Shown one piece after another: positions 35,170-47,500 of a DNA stretch of 64,000 nucleotides. Numbering within the stretch: the stretch's first letter is position 1; each line of letters begins with the position of its first letter. The notes below the pieces were generated by a model. It did no database searches, was not told the origin of the DNA, and saw nothing but the letters and a program-made list of their open reading frames with translations. Position numbers and translations under genes: made by a program. The DNA is from Gerris lacustris (lineage: Eukaryota > Arthropoda > Insecta > Hemiptera > Gerridae): positions 67,352,144 through 67,416,143 of the forward strand of contig OX578276.1 in the NCBI GenBank assembly GCA_951217055.1, read 5' to 3'.

Positions 35170-36797
35170 CTAGCTGGGTACCCGTGCTTCGCTACGGAGT
35201 GTTATTATAATTAGATAAGTTTATAAACAACCATAATGAAACATATAAATTATTTTACTATGCAAGAATATCTAGATTCTATCTCCACCTATTTCTATAC
35301 CCCTCCTCTTTGATTAGCTAATTTTAAAGATCCTAAATCCCCCCCCCCTAAAGTAAAATATAAAAAAACAATATATAAAAACTATTACTCTACTCTTAAA
35401 GAGCTTTTGCATCATCAATAGTATTCATTACATTGACCCCGTATTCATTACTTGTACCATACCTCTGTGTACCAAATTTAAATTTCCAAAATTCATGTAG
35501 GCTGTCATTTTCCCCTTGCTTTGAAGTTCAAGTGGGCAAATTTTTATCGACATCGAACTAAAACTGTAGATTTGTATAAAGAACATACACCCACATACGT
35601 TGATTTTTATATATATAGCTATAAATTTCCATTTTACCCTCTCCTAAATGAAAATACATATGACAAAACTGTACATAACAACAATAAATGTAATCTTAAA
35701 GAGCTTTTCAACGATATCCATCATAAAGGGTATTCAGTCCTTTGACCCCGTATTCATTATTGTACCATGTTCCCTGTGTACCAAAATTTAAATTTCGAAT
35801 ATTCATGTAGACACTGATTTTTTCTTCCTTTGAAGGTTAAGTGTGCATTTTTTGATCGAGATCGGACTAAAACTATAGATTTGTATAAAGAACATACACG
35901 CGTACGTTGACTTTTAGATATATTTTCCCATTTACCCCCCTAACTGCACGTAAAAACAATTACTGTACTCATAAAGAGCTTTTCAACAGTATGCATCATG
36001 AAGGGTTTTCAACTTTGACATTTGTACCCCGTACCACTGTGTACCAAAAATTTAATTTCGAACATTCATGTAGACAGAGATCTTCCCCTTGCTTTGAAGG
36101 TCAAGTGAGCAAATTTTCATCGAGATCGAATTAAAACTGTTGATTTGTATAAAGAACATAAACACATTCACACATATGTTGACTTTTATAGATATACATT
36201 TCCATTTTACCCCTCTCCTAAATGAAAATATGACAAAACTATACATAACAACAATTACTGTACCCTTAAAGAGCTTTTCAACGATATGCATCACGAAGGG
36301 TATTCATTATTTTGATCCCGTATTCATTATTTGTACCCCGTACCCCTGTGTACCAAAATTGAAATTTCGAAAATTCATGTAGACCTTGATTTTCCCCTTG
36401 CTTTGAAGGTCAAGTGTGCAAATTTTCATCGAGATCGGACTAAAACTGTAGATTTGTATAAAGAACAAATAAGATATAGCTATATTTTTCTATTTTACCC
36501 CCCTCCTAAATGAAAATATGACAAAAGTGTACATAACAACAATTACTGTACCCTTAAAGAGCTTTTCAACGATATGCATCATGAAGGGTATTCATTACTT
36601 TGACCCCGAATTTATTACTTGTACCCCGTACCCCTGTGTACCAAAATTGAAATTTCGAAAATTCATGTAGACCTTGATTGTTTCTTTGCTTTGAAGGTCA
36701 AGTGTGCAAATTTTCATCGAGATCGGACTAAAACTGTAGATTTGTATAAAGAACAAACACACACACACACACATACGTTGACTTTTATATATATAGA
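35170..36797 (-). mobile_element. Helitron with internal tandem array
   Basis: Minus-strand 3' end: CTAG at 35170-35173, then the CCCGTGCTTCGCTACGG hairpin. Minus-strand 5' end: TTTTATATATATAGA ending at 36797. A precedes and T follows, the expected target. Between them lie four to five head-to-tail units of roughly 300 bp, each with AATGAAAATATGACAAAACT, CTTAAAGAGCTTTTCAACGA, CCCTGTGTACCAAAAT and GATTTGTATAAAGAACA. No RepHel gene is present. Open frames inside merely follow the repeat unit. Confidence 0.85.
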
Positions 36798-36807
36798 TTC
36801 CTATTTT

Positions 36808-36837
36808 CTTCTTTACCGCCCTAGGGCGGTAAAGAAG
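36808..36837. repeat. Perfect 30-bp palindrome
   Basis: Fifteen-base arms (CTTCTTTACCGCCCT) pair perfectly around the centre, only ten bases from a Helitron 5' end. The same palindrome core is found in element P copies at about 9225, 27780 and 59480. Confidence 0.85.
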
Positions 36838-39145
36838 ATGATTTTTTATTTTCTTCCTTTGAATCCTATATATACAAATTTTTCAACTATCTCGACGACC
36901 GTGATTCTCGTCTTTCTTTCCGATACATCTTGTAAATTATGACATTTACGTCCAAAACTATTATTACAATTAAGGATAAAAAAAATACTTCTCTCAACTA
37001 AATTAATTTTATTGCATAAAAAGGAGTTTAAACCACTAGTGGTCTAGTGGTCATCTTCAGTGCCGGTTAGACGAATTGGAATGCGTAAGAGAAAAAATCA
37101 GTGTAAGAGTTGAGAGATAGGTTTAGGGCTAACTCAAGATGACCAATTGTGCGGTTAAAAGTTTAAAAGTCGGCTTTGTAACAAATAAAGTTACTTTAGA
37201 GGAGAAATGTCTTACTTTATTATTAATAAGTGGTGACAGCAACAATGATTATTACAAGTTTTAAAGATAATTTAATTGTCTTTAATTTACATTCAAGCAA
37301 TGCAATTCATATCTTTAAACTAACAAAATTGAAATATTATTCTGTTATAAAACTTGGTGGCGAAAATTGGTAACACCAAACTCATCATGTAAATTATAAA
37401 AAAAAAAAAAAATATTTTTGTTCTCGTTAATTAACAAATAAATGTATTAACTCATTAAATTCTGTATGGTAATGACAATTGTTAGGCCAAATTTGAAATA
37501 TTTTACTATTTTCAATAGGAATAAGGCTCCCACTGAAAATTAAAAAAAAAATTTCTCATTATTTTAGGGCTTTTGCCACCAACTTGATAAATTAACTAAG
37601 TGTGTAGTGTGCGTGAAGAATTAAGTCGTACGTAGTCACTTTGATAGTAGGTCTTCTTGTCATAAACTGTATTTAGTTTTAAAACTTAACATCGGCTTTT
37701 TGTTAAATTAACATAAAAGAAAAGAGTTTTAGACATACGGAGTAAATATACAAGAATTGCTAGATTTAAAACTCAGGTTTGAAGAATTTGTGTATATTAT
37801 GTGAACCTATTTATTTGAGGTATATAAAAATAGATTTAATGCTTGTTGCAAAAAAAAGTTGGAAAAACAGAGCTATAATAAAAATGAAACAAGAACAGGT
37901 ATTATAATTGCTGCTTAAATCTACTTTTATTATTGAAATTTGGAAACTCATGAATTATATACCTATAATATAAAGTAAGTTTTATGTAGGTACATAGTTT
38001 TACAGACAAACATTTCACCCGGGCAAAAGAGCTAAAATCCCCCCCCCCCCTCCCCCCTGAAATAACGACCTACAGGAAATGATTTGACAGGGCTATAAGC
38101 TTTATAAGAGTATTATAACCTGCAATACTATACCTACATTTTTTGTTACGTTATCTTAACGTAACATAAAATATCTTGTTTGGGGTGATGCAGTGATATG
38201 AAATAAACGTTAAATTGTCTGATTCTTAGTAACTTATTTTGAATTGAATCAATAGTAGTAAGGAGTAAGGCCTAAATCAAGGAAGAGCAAATAGGTTCGT
38301 TAATAGTTACAAATGTGTAACAATAACAATTTTTTATTGTAATCTTAAGAAAAAGTTGGTAATGAAAATTCAAAAGTTCTTTAGAAACAGGCCTTCTTTG
38401 ATTAGCCAGGGTTGCCACTGAGGTGGGCGCCAGACCTCCCACCTGGCTCGTAAGATTTGTTTTTAAGTTATTAAAAACATATTAATGACACTGTAGTAAA
38501 AATTGTATTTAATTCATTGTTTTACTATAATTAGTTAAAACATATTTGCTGGTTATTGCGTACAAACCGTGAATACGCAGAACATATATTCTAATTCACT
38601 GAATCGTTAAAAATGTTTTTGCTCCGTAGTTTGTTACAGCGTATTCTAATTCAACACCCGTTTTGAAACGAAAACGAGACATTAATTTCTAAGGTCTTGT
38701 AAGTTAAACTACATAATTATAATAACTAGTTTGGAGATAATTTTTTATTTAATTTCTAGTAGAAAATTATACTGTTTATATTGTCTTTTTTTTTTTAATA
38801 TTTCAGGAAAGTTCGAAAACTTTTTGGAATAATTCATTTCTTGGTTCAACTTGAGTTTCATTAGAATTGAGGAAATGGGCTCTATATCAGTCAGTGCCAG
38901 TACCGATGAATTCAGTTCAGTACAAATAAAAGGCTAATTTCTAGAATTTATTTTAAAAAAAAGAGACGCTTTGAGGTAATTTAGGAAATGGATTCAAGGT
39001 ATATCCGAATTATAGTGTCTATAATGATAGAGAATTTTATCCCTCTTTTAAAGGAAACAAATAGTGTAACTAGGTAGCTCATTCCAAGGAAATCATCTAT
39101 GTTGTTATAACTAAAACATTTTAAAATTTATGATAAAATAATAAG
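36838..39145. other. AT-rich spacer, few relics
   Basis: A degenerate hammerhead-like motif lies on the minus strand at 37060-37030 (CTGAAGATGACCACTA, stem, TTTAAA). CTTGGTGGCGAAAA (about 37352) and TTTTGCCACCAA (about 37570) form a weak inverted repeat. A C run lies at 38041-38052. No gene is supported. Confidence 0.4.
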
Positions 39146-39230
39146 TGGTGCAATAGCCCGTGATGGGCTTAGGCCTGCCAAACATATATATAAGCAATGG
39201 CGCAGGGTTGGCAGGTCGCTGTATAAGCTG
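39146..39230. repeat. Short dispersed-repeat relic
   Basis: GTGCAATAGCCCGTGATGGG, then CTTAGGCCTGCC, then GGTTGGCAGGTCGC: a GC-richer patch of a type seen in insect interspersed repeats. Family not assigned. Confidence 0.25.
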
Positions 39231-39719
39231 TATAAATCGTAGTATTGGCTTTTAAAATTTATATACTGAATACACATTTAGATCATTGCCCCAAAGGAAA
39301 ATTCAACTTTTTATATAATTAAGATGTTTTACATGTATCTATCATCATGGAGTGATTTTAAAATCACTTAATAAAGTGCTTATAGTTAATTATACAGGTA
39401 GTTTATAATTTAATTGATTCTTTTGAAATTATCAAAGAGAATCGAGAATTAAAAATAAGTTTGTGCTTTATACATCAGATGTAGAAAAATAAACTTGTTA
39501 ATTCCAACTCGGTTCTTGATTCTTATACCAAGGCGATTATCTACTTTTCTACCAGCTTCTATGAAAAAAAAAAAAAACTACTTGGTCGTTTTCGAAAGGT
39601 CCGGGAATTTCGATGGATCAACTCCTAGTGGAGTTTATAAAAGTTGTTGCAAGGGGTATTGTTTAAACATCGTATAGCTGTTATGTGTTCAAAAAAAAAA
39701 AAAGTAGAAGAAAATAAAA
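39231..39719. other. AT-rich spacer, nothing recognised
   Basis: AT-rich, with short A runs. A 60-codon plus-strand frame at 39495 has no supporting features. Confidence 0.5.
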
Positions 39720-40060
39720 AGTATAAGGGGAGGTGAGCGAAGAGAAGGTGGCCTGGAGATAGAGGCGAAGCCAGTGTTCAGGCAAGCGACCGGCAGGGGT
39801 AATCAATAAAATATCCAACGTTACTAAGGCCCGCACAACATGCCCTAACCGACCTACCCCCTAGCACGTATCCACGGCAACCATACCAGTCGACAGCCAA
39901 TGAGATCCTGGGAAAACCACGCCCCCTCCTGACATTACAACACATACATACACCCAACTCCATAACATGTTTCCTCAATGTGAGCTCTTCCATCCCACAT
40001 GCACCCATTCTTCACTACAGTCTTAAACCTGCCATACTCCACAAATAACTATAGCCAACC
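39720..40060. other. GC-richer island, possible promoter or old insertion
   Basis: About 300 bp with higher GC than its flanks. It includes CCAAT (39897) and a GTATCCACGGCAAC stretch at about 39868 whose second half matches the RFX X-box half-site. A 76-codon minus-strand frame overlaps. It could be a 5' gene region or a repeat; I cannot decide. Confidence 0.25.
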
Positions 40061-41004
40061 TTCCTTTTTTTTTGAGAGAAGAAAAAAAAAATCAAATATA
40101 ACCACCAATATAAAGATGAAATAGCATTATAGAAGTGTACTTTTTCAAGTATTAAGAAGTGTATTTTAATACTATATATTTGAAGACGTACATAGAACTG
40201 GGGTTTCAAACATTCGTCTGACCTATTGGACTACAATAAAATACGAAAAAAGGATGAGTGCAGAGAAAAGGAAAAATTTATATTTTTCATGGAATTGAAC
40301 TTGTTTAATATTCAATATTATACCAAAATATCTTTGTATATCGATGCAAAGGAACAATAAAATTAAAGCCATCAAGCTAGGATCCTTAAAGCCCTTCTAT
40401 AAGACGGTAAATTAAATTTTAAAAATGATAAAATATTTATTTTAAACTTAATAATAAATTATTCAACGAATTAAAAGTTTTTCTTCAGACGGCTCTTAAA
40501 TTTGGAGGTGGCCTTCCCCTATATCACCTGATATTTCGCCCTCCTTCAATATTATTAATTCATGTTTATCTTTTAAAGCAGTTTTCAACCAATTTCTAAC
40601 ATTCTTAGCTCTAAATATATGAATCAACAGTTCAAGTGTTGGTCTTAGTACTATCGCAATTATTTTATTCCACATATTTTTTATTAAAAACTAAAATATA
40701 GTTATATCAAATTAGGAAAAGATGCCTAGTTAGATATTAGATTGGGGATGATTGGATGGGAAATGTGTTTGATATATTTTTAAATTTGCTTTGAAGAAAT
40801 AAAATGCTCTTTACTTTATTTATCTACCCATCTAGTTGGGAAGATAAATTCGCTAATAGATATATAAAAAAAACATTCTGTGTTCGACAATAGAGCACTG
40901 AAGAGGAAAAATGTATTTATTTTTGGGATTTTTAAGAAAAAGTATTTTTTTTAAAAACTCATGCTTATTCTGAAAAATTATATTATTTTATGACGGGTGA
41001 ACAC
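40061..41004. other. AT-rich spacer, nothing recognised
   Basis: No exon, element end or repeat array is seen. Confidence 0.5.
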
Positions 41005-41107
41005 TGAGAGGGCGCACGGTCTGAGAAATGAACCCAGGTCTGTGGTCACCCATGTACATGGTGACCACGCTTGACACTTGATGGTCTTAACTCTATCGAC
41101 AGGACGG
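41005..41107 (-). repeat. tRNA-like (SINE head?) sequence
   Basis: On the minus strand, box A-like TGTCGATAGAGTTAAGACC is followed by a GTGGTCACC/GGTGACCAC hairpin where a long variable arm would be, and then box B-like CTGGGTTCATTTC. The layout suggests derivation from a long-variable-arm tRNA (Leu/Ser type). The acceptor stem is not convincing. Confidence 0.35.
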
Positions 41108-42177
41108 CCCACGCTCTGCATTCGACCCTCCCCCCCTTATTAAAATACTGGTATTAACATTAAATGTTAAATTTTTTTTATTTTCCGAAAATAAAATAAA
41201 ATACTTAAATATTATACTCTATGCTAATAACTATAAGTTTGTGATAGTTACTTGTTGCTGTTTTTATTAATAACAAGTGATTTATTAATGCAACATTTAC
41301 ACCTTACTAGAAAACAACTATCACAAAAACCTCAACAGTATTGAAGAACAAAAAAAATAAAAAAATAATAGACCAGGAAGGATAAAATTGGCTATGACCT
41401 GCTTAATTCTTCCCTTTAGCTTATTCTTCCATGGGCGTCCAACTATATACGGGCAAGGAGGGACTCGCATTAATTTTGGGACGGCAATTTACAAACAAAA
41501 TTCTAAAATATTTTTACTGTGTTAAAATACTTTTTTCAGTACGTCTAAAAGAGTTAAAAATAAAATTTGAGACATTATTTTTTCAAAAAAAAAAAAAAAA
41601 AAAATCAAATCTCCCGGTGAGGACAGGCCAGCCACCCTTATAAAAAAGTAAGACGGATGCCCATGACTTATTCACGCTATTATCCTGGCGTTCTATCATA
41701 TTTTATTATAATTAAAATTCAATGTGATTTATTTTTTGGGGTTAGATTATTGTTAATTTTAGGAAAATTATATTTTTTTAGAAAAGAAAAATAAAATTTA
41801 ATATTAACGAGTTTTATAAAATTCTGTTCCTACCACATTTATAAATATGTTTTCGATATCGCCAACAATAACATTTGTTTACTCTTTGTCGTTTAAAAAG
41901 TTAAAACAAAAACATACTAAAAATCGAGAAAACAAAAATCATAATTTCAAGTGGTTTCAGAATACACAGAAGTTTTTATGAAATTTATTTTTTCTATATA
42001 ACCTAAAAATAAACAACATTTTCCTCTTCAGTTCTCAATCAATTTTAATGTCCCACGACACTGTATAACAAGATAAAGAAATAGTGCAATTTAGTTAAAA
42101 ATTTCTGTAATTGTTATCAATGAAGATTAAAATGATCTCTATGACTGTCAGTGCTGCATATTTTTAACAATTCTTTT
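41108..42177. other. Spacer, partly 3' flank of the 42178-42334 exon
   Basis: AT-rich with poly(A) at 41585-41603. AATAAA on the minus strand at 41984-41989 lies about 190 nt beyond the stop of the neighbouring exon and could be its poly(A) signal. Confidence 0.35.
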
Positions 42178-42334
42178 TTAAACATTGTGTAGATAATTGT
42201 TAAATGGAATTATTGAATAAGACGTCCTTCCCACTCCAACTAATTCTTGCAATAATTCTTCACTAATACTTGCATTCTGCGCCTGCGCCGAGAGAACAAG
42301 TGGAAAGGGTTGATTTAAAGGGTAAGGGTCAAGA
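42178..42334 (-). CDS. Putative terminal exon of an unknown gene
   Basis: On the minus strand a good acceptor (AATTTTCCTTCTAG) precedes a 157-nt open exon ending in TAA. One base completes a split codon, then about 51 residues follow, including QNASISEELLQELVGVGRTS and ending FNNYLHNV. The composition is protein-like, unlike the AT-rich frames around it, and an AATAAA lies about 190 nt downstream. The satellite array begins upstream at about 42466, so the preceding intron would have to span it. I do not recognise the protein, and no partner exon was found. Confidence 0.4.
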
Positions 42335-42465
42335 CTAGAAGGAAAATTGAAACGGGATCGAAAATACCACCTCATATAACACATGTGATGTAATCAATTC
42401 TTAGAGGAAAACTACAGTTTTTCGTCAAAAATCACGAAAAAAGTATATTGTAAGCTAAATGTTAA

Positions 42466-42467
42466 AG

Positions 42468-42535
<68 letters not shown>
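42466..42535. repeat. (TA)n microsatellite
   Basis: About 70 bp of TA with one TGTA interruption, directly abutting the CCTCCCTAGCG array. The related locus at 56170-56464 abuts a (TA)n tract in the same relative position. Confidence 0.95.
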
Positions 42536-42539
<4 letters not shown>

Positions 42540-42719
42540 TCTTTTTGCCTCCCTAGCGACCATTTTCTGTCACAAATACCTCCCTAGCGGCCATGTCTCC
42601 CTAGCGGCCAGAGGGCCAATCCAGGTAAATTTACCTCCTTAGCGACCACTCGAGTCTCCCTAGCGGCCTGTCCGCTACGGAGACAAAGAGGGCCAATTTA
42701 TGCCATAAACACCTCTTTA
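42540..42719. repeat. Irregular CCTCCCTAGCGGCC cluster
   Basis: At least six CTCC(C/T)TAGCG(A/G)CC words occur at irregular spacing, with one inverted pair, TCTCCCTAGCGGCC and CCGCTACGGAGA, around a 3-nt centre (about 42653-42682). It forms one edge of the satellite array. Confidence 0.8.
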
Positions 42720-45190
42720 GCGAACATGTCATTAACTAGGCCATCATAAAGCATATGTGCATAACCTAAATACATAACTACTTTCATGTAAGGTTTAAAG
42801 TAAATTAAAAACCAAAAACTATATTATATTATAAAAAGAACTTTAAAAAAAAGATAATAAAAAAATATTTGTAATACCTCCCTAGCGGCCAATATAATAT
42901 AGAATCACCTCCCTAGCGAACAAATCACATACAACACCATATGGATTTATAAGTTCATAACCAAGTGCTTAATTATTTATTTGCGTAGTTGTTATTAAGT
43001 TAAAAACTATTAATTATATAATTTTAGTAAACAGATTTTTTTGAAAAATAAAAAAATATTTTTAATACCTCCCTATAGCGGCCAATATAATAGAAAATCA
43101 CCTCCCTAGCGAACAAATCACATACAACACCATATGGATTTATAAGTTCATAACCAAGAGCTTAATTATTTATTTGCGCAGTTGTTATTAAGTTAAAAAC
43201 TATAAATTATATTATTTTAGTAAACAGATTTTTTTGAAAAATAAAATAATATTTTTAATACCTCCCTAGCGGCCAATATAATAGAAAATCACCTCCCTAG
43301 CGAACAAATCACATACAACACCATATGGATTTATAAGTTCATAACCAAGTGCTTAATTATTTATTTGCGTAGTTGTTATTAAGTTAAAAACTATTAATTA
43401 TATAATTTTAGTAAACAGATTTTTTTGAAAAATGAAAAAAAAAAATGTAATACCTCCCTAGCGGCCAATATAATATAAAATCACCTCCCTAGCGAACAAA
43501 TCACATACAACACCATATGGATTTATAAGTTCATAACCAAGTGCATAATTATTTATTTGCTTAGTTATTATTAAGTTAAAAACTATTAATTATATAATTT
43601 TAGTAAACAGATTTTTTTGAAAAATGAAAAAATATTTTTAATACCTCCCTAGCGGCCAATATAATATAAAATCACCTCCCTAGCGAACAAATCACATACA
43701 ACACCTTTTGGATTCATAAGTTCATAACCAAAGTACTTAATTATTTATTTGCGTAGTTTTAATTAAATTAAAAACTATAAATTATATAATTTTAGTAAAC
43801 AGATTTTTTTTAAAAAATGTATTACCTCCCTAGCGAACAAATCACATACAACACCATATGGATTTATAAGTTCATAACCAAGTGCTTAATTATTTATTTG
43901 CGTAGTTATTATTAAGTTAAAACTATTAATTATATAATTTTAGTAAACAGATTTTTTTGAAAAATGAAAAAATATTTTTAATACCTCCCTAGCGGCCAAT
44001 ATAATATAAAATCACCTCCCTAGCGAACAAATCACATACAACACTATATGGATTTATAAGTTCATAACCAAGTGCTTAATTATTTATTTGCGTAGTTATT
44101 ATTAAGTTAAAACTATTAATTATATAATTTTAGTAAACAGATTTTTTTGATAAATGAAAAAATATTTTTAATACCTCCCTAGCGGCCAATATAATATAAA
44201 ATCACCTCCCTAGCGAACAAATCACATACAACACCTTTTGGATTCATAAGTTCATAACCAAAGTACTTAATTATTTATTTGCGTAGTTTTAATTAAATTA
44301 AAAACTATAAATTATATAATTTTAGTAAACAGATTTTTTTGAAAAAATGTATTACCTCCCTAGCGAACAAATCACATACAACACCATATGGATTTATAAG
44401 TTCATAACCAAGTGCTTAATTATTTATTTGCGTAGTTATTATTAAGTTAAAACTATTAATTATATAATTTTAGTAAACAGATTTTTTTGAAAAATGAAAA
44501 AATATGTTTAATAACTCCCTAGCGGCCAATATAATATAAAATCACCTCCCTAGCGGACAAATCACATACAACACCATATGGATTTATAAGTTCATAACCA
44601 AGTGCTTAATTATTTATTTGCGTAGTTATTATTAAGTTAAAACTATTAATTATATAATTTTAGTAAACAGATTTTTTTGAAAAATGAAAAAATATTTTTA
44701 ATACCTCCCTAGCGGCCAATATAATATAAAATCACCTCCCTAGCGAACAAATCACATACAACACCTTTTGGATTCATAAGTTCATAACCAAAGTACTTAA
44801 TTATTTATTTGCGTAGTTTTAATTAAATTAAAAACTATAAATTATATAATTTTAGTAAACAGATTTTTTTGAAAAAATGTATTACCTCCCTAGCGAACAA
44901 ATCACATACAACACCATATGGATTTATAAGTTCATAACCAAGTGCTTAATTATTTATTTGCGTAGTTATTATTAAGTTAAAACTATTAATTATATAATTT
45001 TAGTAAACAGATTTTTTTGAAAAATGAAAAAATATGTTTAATACACCATATGGATTTATAAGTTCATAACCAAGTGCTTAATTATTTATTTGCGTAGTTA
45101 TTATTAAGTTTAAACTATTAATTATATAATTTTAGTAAACAGATTTTTTTGAAAAATGAAAATAAATGTTTAATACCTCCCTAGCTGCCA
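42720..45190 (+). repeat. Satellite array with higher-order structure
   Basis: About 13 tandem units. Each full unit is about 190 bp and holds CCTCCCTAGCGGCC, CCTCCCTAGCGAAC, then CACATACAACACCATATGG and a long AT-rich part. ACCTCCCTAGCGAAC starts at 42907, 43100, 43291, 43483, 43674, 43824, 44014, 44204, 44354, 44544, 44734 and 44884: steps of about 192 at first, then 150-190-190 repeating, a 530-bp higher-order repeat. The short units lack the CGGCC half. The last units decay, and a Helitron starts at 45192. Confidence 0.9.
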
Positions 45191-45191
45191 A

Positions 45192-46993
45192 TCTATATAT
45201 ATAAAAGTCAACGTATGTGTGTGTGTGTGTATGTTTGTTCTTTATACAAATCTACAGTTTAAGCCGATTTTGATGAAAATTTGCACACTTGACCTTCAAA
45301 GCAAGGAAAAAATCAAGGTCTACATGAATTTTCGAAATTTTAATTTTGGTACACAGGGGTACAGGGTACAAGTAATGAATACGGGGTCAAAGTAATGAAT
45401 ACCCTTCGTGATGCATATCGTTGAAAAGCTCTTTAAGAGTACAGTAATTGTTGTTATGTACACTTTTGTCATATTTTCATTTAGGAGGGGGGTAAAATGG
45501 AAAATATAACTATATCTAAACATATAAAATGAAGAGTATCTATATGAGAGAATGTCTTTTATACATCTCTACAGTTGTATCCCAGTTTGATGCATTTTTA
45601 CACTCTTTTTCTTCCAAACAAGGTGAAGGTCACTGCCTACATGATTTTCCGAAATTAAAATTTTGGTACTCAGAGGTACGGGGTACAAATGTCAAAGTAA
45701 TGGATACCCTTCATGATGCATATCGTTGGAAAGCTCTTTAAGAGTACATTAATTGTTGTTAAGTTCGTTTTTGTCATATTTTCATTTAGGAGGGGGGTAA
45801 AATGGAAATGTATATCTATATCTATAAAAGTCAACGTATGTGTGAATGTGTTTATGGTCTTTATACAAATCAACAGTTTTAATTCGTTCTCGATGAAAAT
45901 TTGCTCACTTGACCTTCAAAGCAAGGGGAAGATCTCTATCTACATGAATGTTCGAAATTAAATTTTTGGTTTACAGGGGTACGGGGTACAAATGTCAAAG
46001 TTGAAAACCCTTCATGATGCATACTGTTGAAAAGCTCTATAAGAGTACAGTAATTGTTTTTACGTGCATTTAGGGGGGGGGGGGGGGGGTGGAAAAATAT
46101 ATCTAAAACTCAACGTATGTGTGTATGTTCTTTATACAAATCCATAGTTTTAGTCCGATCTCGATCAAAAAAATGCACACTTGACCTTCAAAGGAAGAAA
46201 AAATCAGTGTCTACATGAATTTTCGAAATTTAAATTTTGGTACACAGGGAACAGGGTACAATAATGAATACGGGGTCAGAGGACTGAATACCCTTTATGA
46301 TGCATATCGTTGAAAAGCTCTTTAAGATTACATTAATTGTTGTTATGTACAGTTTTGTCGTATGTATTTTCATTTAGGAGGGGGTAAAATGGAAAAATAT
46401 AGCTATATCATATAACATGTGTGTCTATATGAGGGTATGTCTTTTATATAAATCTACAGTTTATCCCAATTTGATGAATATTTACTCACTTTCCCTTCAA
46501 AGCAAGGGGGAGGTCACTGTCTACTTGAATTTTCGAAATTAAAATTTTGTTACAAAGGGGTACGGTGTAAAAATGTCAAAGTAATGGATTCCCTTCATAT
46601 CATGCATATCGTTGAAAAGCACTTTAAGAGAAAAGTAATTGTTGTTATGTACAGTTTTATTTAGGAGGGGGTAAAATGGAAATTTATAGCTATATATATA
46701 TAAAAATCAACGTATGTGGGTGTATGTTCTTTATACAAATCTACAGTTTTAGTTCGATGTCGATAAAAATTTGCCCACTTGAACTTCAAAGCAAGGAGAA
46801 AATGACAGCCTACATGAATTTTGGAAATTTAAATTTGGTACACAGGGGTATGGTACAAGTAATGAATACGGGGTCAATGTAATGAATACCCTTCGTGATG
46901 CATATCGTTGAAAAGCTCTTTAAGAGTACAGTAATTGTTGTTATGTACACTTTTGTCATATTTTCATTTAGGAGGGGGGTAAAATGGAAAAAG
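45192..46993 (+). mobile_element. Helitron 5' part with head-to-tail array
   Basis: TCTATATATATAAAAGTC at 45192 is a clean Helitron 5' end, preceded by A. About six tandem units of ~300 bp follow (starting near 45192, 45520, 45820, 46095, 46400 and 46690), several restarting with a TATATCTATAAAAGTCAACG-type sequence, the element's own 5' terminus. No CTAG hairpin 3' end is found downstream, so the copy is truncated or ends in the next repeat block. Confidence 0.75.
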
Positions 46994-46999
46994 GTTCGC

Positions 47000-47500
47000 C
47001 TATTGGCCACCATCTTGAAAATATAAATTATGAAATTTGAAAGTTATTGACTCTTTTCCTACTTTTATAGACCTTTAGATTAATGTATTACATGCCAAGC
47101 AGATTAATTTTTTTTTAATAGTCCGCCATATTGAAAATATTATGTGTGAAATTTTTAATACTTATATATTCCTTTCCTAAACTTCAAGACCTTTAAATTT
47201 ATGTATAATATGTCATACTCACTAAAAACGTTTTGTTTAGTCGTCCGCCATCTTGAAAGTATGAAATGTGAAATTTTATCAGTTAAATATTATTTTCCTC
47301 CTCTTAAAGGCCTTTAAAACTATGTATAATACTTTAAGCTGACTAATACTTTGTTTTAGTCGTCCGCCATATTGAAAATATGAAGTGTGAAATTTGATTA
47401 GTTACATATTCTTTTCTTTCTCTAAAAGACCTTCAAAACGATGTATAACACATTATGCCGGCTAAAACCCGCCACCCCATATTGGCCGCCATCTTAAAAA
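47000..47500 (+). repeat. Tandem ~120-bp repeat, five units
   Basis: CCGCCAT(A/C)TTGAAAAT-type words start at 47006, 47123, 47245, 47364 and 47486, steps of 117-122 bp, with a TGTGAAATTT block and a CCTTTAAA.TATGTATAA block in each unit. The CCGCCATCTTG word also occurs in other Helitrons here, so this may be Helitron interior. Confidence 0.8.

Noticed and set aside
35521..36942. Several open frames sharing PLLNENMTK- and FSTICITKG-like peptides
   Set aside because: They are translations of the Helitron tandem unit in several copies and both strands, with no codon signature of selection.
42720..45190. CRISPR array
   Set aside because: The regular repeats are 150-190 bp satellite units with conserved interiors, not short repeats with unique spacers, and the DNA is eukaryotic.
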